A stretch of DNA of 64,000 nucleotides from NCBI GenBank assembly GCA_018380195.1, contig JAGZUC010000006.1:1-64000 (forward strand), given 5' to 3'. This document shows, piece after piece, positions 60,561-64,000 of this stretch. Under the pieces are notes generated by a model. That model made no database searches and was not told the origin of the DNA. It was given only the letters and a program-made list of their open reading frames with translations. The first letter of the stretch is position 1. Every line of letters starts with the position of its first letter. The DNA comes from Collinsella sp. (GTDB lineage Bacteria > Actinomycetota > Coriobacteriia > Coriobacteriales > Coriobacteriaceae). Made by a program: the position numbers and the translations under genes.

Positions 60561-61360
60561 TGGAGGCGTTTTCGTTTGGCAGCTACTATCCGAGCGATAG
60601 CGCGATCCATCGCCTGGATCCGCGCACCAAGCTGCTCCTGGGCTTTGTATTTTTGATCACGACGCTCACAGTCAGCAGCTTCCGCGGACTGGCCCCGGTC
60701 GCAATTTTCGTTGTGCTGACCTATGCCGTGTCTCGGGTGCCGGTTCGTCGCGTTCTGTCGTCGATGGCGCCGCTGCTGGCAATCGTCGTCGTGGTCGCGG
60801 TGCTCAACTTGTTTACCGATCAGAGTGGGCGCATCCTGTGGCAGCTCGGCTTTCTGCAGATAAGCGAGGGCTCGCTGCATTCCGCCGCCTTTATGGCGTG
60901 CCGCCTGACGTTGATGATGGCCGGCATGAGCGCCATTACGCTAACCACGCCCACACTCGACCTCACCGCGGGCTTTGAGCGCCTGCTCGCGCCGTTTGCG
61001 CGTGTGGGACTTCCTGCGCACGAGCTCGGCATGATCATGGGTATCGCGCTACGCTTTATGCCGCAGTTTGCCACTGAGATGAAGCAGACGGCGGACGCGC
61101 AGGCAAGCCGCGGCGCGCGCGTGACGGGCGGTCCGCTCGGCGGCGTGCGTATGCTCGGCAGTGTGGCGATTCCGCTGTTCACGGGCGTGTTCCGCCATGC
61201 CGAGACGCTGTCTGCCGCCATGGATGCACGCTGCTATCACGGCGAGCAGGGCCGCACGCGCCTGCATGCGCTTGCATTTGGCCGCGGCGATGCGTTGGCG
61301 GCGGTGGTGACGGCGTTGCTGCTCATCTGCGTCATCGTCATCAATCTTCAACTTGTTTAG
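60560..61360 (+). CDS. ecfT: ECF transporter T component
   Basis: A 266-residue membrane coupling protein with about five segments. The EcfT coupling helices are visible as AQASRGARVTGGP and MDARCYHGEQGRTRL, with the Ala-Arg-Gly-like motifs that bind the ATPases. It starts one base inside the ecfA stop, and completes the RibU transporter. Confidence 0.92.
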   Translation: MEAFSFGSYYPSDSAIHRLDPRTKLLLGFVFLITTLTVSSFRGLAPVAIFVVLTYAVSRVPVRRVLSSMAPLLAIVVVVAVLNLFTDQSGRILWQLGFLQISEGSLHSAAFMACRLTLMMAGMSAITLTTPTLDLTAGFERLLAPFARVGLPAHELGMIMGIALRFMPQFATEMKQTADAQASRGARVTGGPLGGVRMLGSVAIPLFTGVFRHAETLSAAMDARCYHGEQGRTRLHALAFGRGDALAAVVTALLLICVIVINLQLV

Positions 61361-61390
61361 GCGCGATTCGGGCGCAAGAAAGGGGTCCCT

Positions 61391-61837
61391 ATGACCGACA
61401 ACGACCGCACGGCTCAGCTTGAGCGCGCCTGTTCGTATCTCAGGCGCATTCCGGCGTGGTTTCTGGCCACGACCGATGCAAGTGACGGGCATCAGCCTCG
61501 CGTGAGGCCGTTTTCGTTTGCCATGGTCGATGACGGTAAGTTGTGGTTTTGCACGTCGCGCGACAAGGACGTGTGGGCGGAGCTGAGTGCGAATCCCAAG
61601 TTTGAGGTATCGGGCTGGAAGCCGGGGGAATGTTGGATCGTATTGACCGGCGAAGCCGCACTTGAGGACGACGCAGTTGCGAGCGACAAGGTGCGTCAAG
61701 CGGGTTTTAAGCACATGGTGGGCATTGGCGAGGAACACGAGAGTGCCAACGACGGCCGCCTTGCTTTCTTTTCGGTCCGCAATATTGCCGCGCGCTTCTG
61801 TGATATCGACGGCAGCGAGGAGCGCCTGGAGCTTTAA
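61391..61837 (+). CDS. Pyridoxamine 5'-phosphate oxidase-like FMN-binding protein
   Basis: A 148-residue split-barrel protein with PRVRPFSFAMVDDGKLWFCTS and KPGECWIVLTGEA typical of the PNPOx-like family that binds FMN or related flavins. AAGAAAGGGG precedes the start. It is 30 bases after ecfT. Together with the paralogue at 61892 it may be supplied by the riboflavin transport genes. Confidence 0.85.
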   Translation: MTDNDRTAQLERACSYLRRIPAWFLATTDASDGHQPRVRPFSFAMVDDGKLWFCTSRDKDVWAELSANPKFEVSGWKPGECWIVLTGEAALEDDAVASDKVRQAGFKHMVGIGEEHESANDGRLAFFSVRNIAARFCDIDGSEERLEL

Positions 61838-61842
61838 CTCTA

Positions 61843-61876
61843 GGGCAGCTAAAACAGCCCCGACCCAAAAAGACTA
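61843..61876. repeat. GGGTCGGGGC element, partial
   Basis: On the minus strand TTTTTGGGTCGGGGCTGTTTT is followed by AGCTGCCCTAG, like the element at 40995. Its left arm is incomplete. Confidence 0.5.
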
Positions 61877-61891
61877 GCGTCAGGAGGACAC

Positions 61892-62302
61892 ATGGACGGA
61901 TTGAATACGGTGTTGGAGTATCTGACGTCGGTGCCGGCATGGTATTTGGCGACGAGCGTTGACGGACAGCCTCATGTGCGTCCGTTTTCGTTTGCGCAGA
62001 TCCAGGATGGCAAGCTGTGGTTTGTAACAGCGCGCACCAAAGATGTGTGGCAAGAGCTGCTGCAAAACCAGCGCTTTGAGGCCACGAGTTGGTGGCCGGG
62101 CCATGGCTGGCTCATCTTGCGCGGGCGTGCCGGCTTGGATGACCGGGCTTTAGACGAAATGCGCGAAGCCGGGTGGAAGCATCTAGAGCACCTGGGCGAG
62201 CACTATGAGGGGCCTAACGACCCCACGCTCGTCTTCTTTAGCGTCGAGGATCCCGAGGCTTTTATCTGCAATCACGACGAATGGGTGCCGGTCGAGCTCT
62301 AG
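61892..62302 (+). CDS. Pyridoxamine 5'-phosphate oxidase-like protein, second copy
   Basis: A 136-residue paralogue of the preceding gene (VRPFSFAQIQDGKLWFVTA, DVWQELLQNQRFE), probably from a tandem duplication. CAGGAGG lies before the ATG. The C-terminus differs, with a DEWVPVEL end. Flavin binding is inferred from the fold. Confidence 0.85.
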   Translation: MDGLNTVLEYLTSVPAWYLATSVDGQPHVRPFSFAQIQDGKLWFVTARTKDVWQELLQNQRFEATSWWPGHGWLILRGRAGLDDRALDEMREAGWKHLEHLGEHYEGPNDPTLVFFSVEDPEAFICNHDEWVPVEL

Positions 62303-62340
62303 CCGGCTGGCTCATCCTAACAACTTGGTTTTCGCATGGG

Positions 62341-62392
62341 CGGGCCCCGTATTGCCCGGTGCCGTTAGGAGCGCCGGTCAATACGGGGCCCG
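62341..62392 (+). terminator. Strong hairpin after the FMN-related genes
   Basis: CGGGCCCCGTATTG and its complement at 62379 form a perfect 14 bp stem, extended inward by CCGG. Only a weak T-run follows, but the position after the stop supports termination. Confidence 0.72.
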
Positions 62393-62437
62393 CTCCATTT
62401 GTCAATTCCTTCAAGCGAATGTGTCGGGAATGTTTCA

Positions 62438-62478
62438 ATGCATGAATATGCAAGCCATTTACGTGTTCATGCATCTTT
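62438..62478 (+). promoter_or_regulatory. ARG-box-like sites upstream of argC
   Basis: GCATGAATATGCAAG (about 62440) matches the CATGAATAWWWATTCA-type ARG box, and a second ATGCATGAACAC-like site in reverse lies at 62465-62478. A third weaker GTGCATAAAT lies near 62531. TTGGTG at 62478 and TTCATA at 62501 could form the promoter. ArgR control is inferred. Confidence 0.65.
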
Positions 62479-62559
62479 TGGTGCTAAAGTTTCAACCCAC
62501 TTCATAACGACCACTGCGAAATGCGCATCGGTGCATAAATCGCAGACAAGGAGTCTGAT

Positions 62560-63630
62560 ATGTCATTGAAGGTTGGAATCGTCGGCGCGGCTGGATATGC
62601 CGGAGCCGAGCTCATTCGCCTCGTGCTCGGCCATCCCGAGTTTGAACTTGTTGCCATTACGTCCAACGCCGATGCCGGCCAGCCGCTGTCCGCGGTGTAT
62701 CCGAGCTTTGCTGGCGTGAGCGATCTGGTTTTCACCACGCATGACGCCCCCGAGCTTAAGAGCTGCGATGCGGTTTTTCTTGCCGTGCCGCACACGGCTG
62801 CCATGGCACAGGTGCCCGCGCTGCTTGCATCGGGCGTCTCCTGCTTTGATCTTTCGGCCGACTACCGCCTGAACGACGCGTCCGTCTTTGAGACGTGGTA
62901 TGCCGCCGAGCATACGAGCCCCGAGCTGCTCAAGACCCGTGCCTTTGGCCTGCCCGAGCTATTCTGCCGGGACTTGGAGGCCGCCGCATCCGACCATGCC
63001 GACGGCAAACCCGTGCTGGTCGCCTGCGCCGGTTGCTATCCCACCGCAACGAGCCTTGCCGCCGCGCCCGCCGTGCGCGCTGGCTGGGTTGCCCAGAGCG
63101 GCCCCGTGATCGTTGATGCCATCAGCGGCGTGACGGGTGCCGGCAAGTCCTGCAACGCTCGTACGCATTTTTGCAGCGCTGACGAGAACTTGGAGGCCTA
63201 CGGCGTGGGCAAGCATCGCCACACGCCCGAGATTGAGCAAATCCTTGGCCTGACCGATCGCGTCGTCTTCACCCCGCATCTGGCACCGCTCAAGCGCGGC
63301 CTGCTCTCCACGGTGACGCTGCCGCTCACGCCGCAGGCCATCGACTCCCTGGCTCTTGAGGATGTCGTCGACTATTACAAGCAGTTCTACGCTGGACGCA
63401 CCTTTGTGCGCGTGCTCGATGCCGGCCAGCAGCCCAAGACGGCTTCGGTCGTCGGCACCAACGCCGCCCAGATTGGCCTTGCGTTCAACAAGCGCGCGGG
63501 CGTGCTGGTGGCGACGGGCGCCATCGACAATCTGTGCAAGGGCGCTGCGGGCCAAGCGGTCCAGTGCGCCAATATCGTCTTTGGCTTTGACGAGCGACGA
63601 GGCTTGCCCACAGTGGCGTGCCCGGTGTAG
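62560..63630 (+). CDS. argC: N-acetyl-gamma-glutamyl-phosphate reductase
   Basis: A 356-residue NADPH-dependent enzyme that reduces N-acetylglutamyl phosphate in arginine synthesis. It has GAAGYAGAELIRL, the catalytic Cys159 in CAGCYPTATS, and the late HRHTPEIEQ with an active-site His. AAGGAG precedes the ATG. It leads an arg cluster, with argJ next. Confidence 0.96.
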   Translation: MSLKVGIVGAAGYAGAELIRLVLGHPEFELVAITSNADAGQPLSAVYPSFAGVSDLVFTTHDAPELKSCDAVFLAVPHTAAMAQVPALLASGVSCFDLSADYRLNDASVFETWYAAEHTSPELLKTRAFGLPELFCRDLEAAASDHADGKPVLVACAGCYPTATSLAAAPAVRAGWVAQSGPVIVDAISGVTGAGKSCNARTHFCSADENLEAYGVGKHRHTPEIEQILGLTDRVVFTPHLAPLKRGLLSTVTLPLTPQAIDSLALEDVVDYYKQFYAGRTFVRVLDAGQQPKTASVVGTNAAQIGLAFNKRAGVLVATGAIDNLCKGAAGQAVQCANIVFGFDERRGLPTVACPV

Positions 63631-63764
63631 CACATTCGATTGTTAACGATTTGGTAGTCGGGCATCGAGTGGGGCGCCACTCTTAAGCTGGTCTCATGAT
63701 CACGACTGGCATGGCGCACCAACCGATGTCCGTTTTTTGTTTGACATAAGGAGTCATAAAGACG

Positions 63765-64000
63765 ATGAATACCGAGCTGTTTGATATCAAGATTCGCGCC
63801 GTTGAGGGTGGCGTTACGGCTGCGGCTGGTTTTAAAGCTGCGGGCATCCACGCTGGGTTCCGCAAGAACCCCGAGCGTCTGGATTACGCGCTCGTCGTGC
63901 CCGATAAACCCTGTCCCGGTGCCGGCGTGTTTACCACCAATCGCTTTTGCGCGGCGCCCGTGCAAGTGAGCCGTGCCAACCTGGGCGGTGCCGACAAGGG
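63765..64000 (+). CDS. argJ: ArgJ ornithine acetyltransferase (5' part only)
   Basis: The first 78 codons run to the right edge. IRAVEGGVTAAAGFKAAGIHAGFR and PCPGAGVFTTNRFCAAPVQ mark the N-terminal domain of ArgJ, which moves the acetyl group from acetylornithine to glutamate. The catalytic cleavage site lies beyond the window. AAGGAG lies before the start. It follows argC by 134 bp. Confidence 0.92.
   Translation, partial: MNTELFDIKIRAVEGGVTAAAGFKAAGIHAGFRKNPERLDYALVVPDKPCPGAGVFTTNRFCAAPVQVSRANLGGADK

Overview
The window looks like chromosomal DNA of a high-GC gut Coriobacteriia, most like Collinsella. This is inferred from GC-rich codon use, a giant acyl-CoA dehydratase activase, an OPT transporter, a FMN-controlled ECF riboflavin system and an AmaP/DUF2273/Asp23 envelope cluster. 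No rRNA, tRNA, CRISPR array, phage or intact transposase is visible. Most genes are ordinary housekeeping or transport genes with good ribosome binding sites. The gaps between them are unusually rich in palindromes.

Layout. 1-4.9 kb: end of an upstream gene, two small unrecognised genes, a membrane-anchored XRE regulator, phosphofructokinase, and a broken C45-type hydrolase. 5-10.6 kb: M18 aminopeptidase, D-2-hydroxyacid dehydrogenase, SEC-C methionine aminopeptidase, radical SAM protein, alpha/beta hydrolase. 10.7-13 kb: a degenerate GGDEF-receiver-HD-GYP protein with an Hpt partner. 13.2-16.7 kb: a lower-GC cassette with DUF2975, a small XRE regulator and an ABC exporter. 16.8-21.2 kb: class I amidotransferase-like hydrolase and a four-gene amino-acid ABC importer. 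21.6-25.2 kb: divergent DXS-like enzyme, HD protein, CmpB-like membrane protein. 25.4-30.2 kb: Amt-PII pair, TetR with an MFS exporter, Cof-type phosphatase. 30.3-37.8 kb: TetR, 1595-residue activase, 3-hydroxyacyl-CoA dehydrogenase, remnant of an arylsulfotransferase. 37.8-46.3 kb: DUF389 protein, OPT transporter, CoaX, dCMP deaminase, NifU-like protein, Lgt, a large membrane protein. 46.4-51.6 kb: YebC, AmaP-DUF2273-Asp23, YitT family, zinc-ribbon membrane protein. 51.7-57.5 kb: two divergent amidohydrolases, then groES-groEL. 57.8-62.3 kb: FMN riboswitch, RibU, fused EcfA, EcfT, and two FMN-type split-barrel proteins. 62.4-64 kb: ARG-box region, argC and the start of argJ.

The most unusual content is the set of intergenic foldback repeats. 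One family (2.5, 55.2 and 57.5 kb) has related cores inside perfect 28-38 bp arms that differ at every locus. A second group of short hairpins keeps a GGGACRGG-like loop while the stem changes from site to site. A third family (about 67 bp, AGTTGCGGTG ends) occurs four times. Three related hairpins sit in tandem at 21.35-21.56 kb. Many lie directly after stop codons and could act as terminators, but the arm variation suggests a copying mechanism that is not encoded here.
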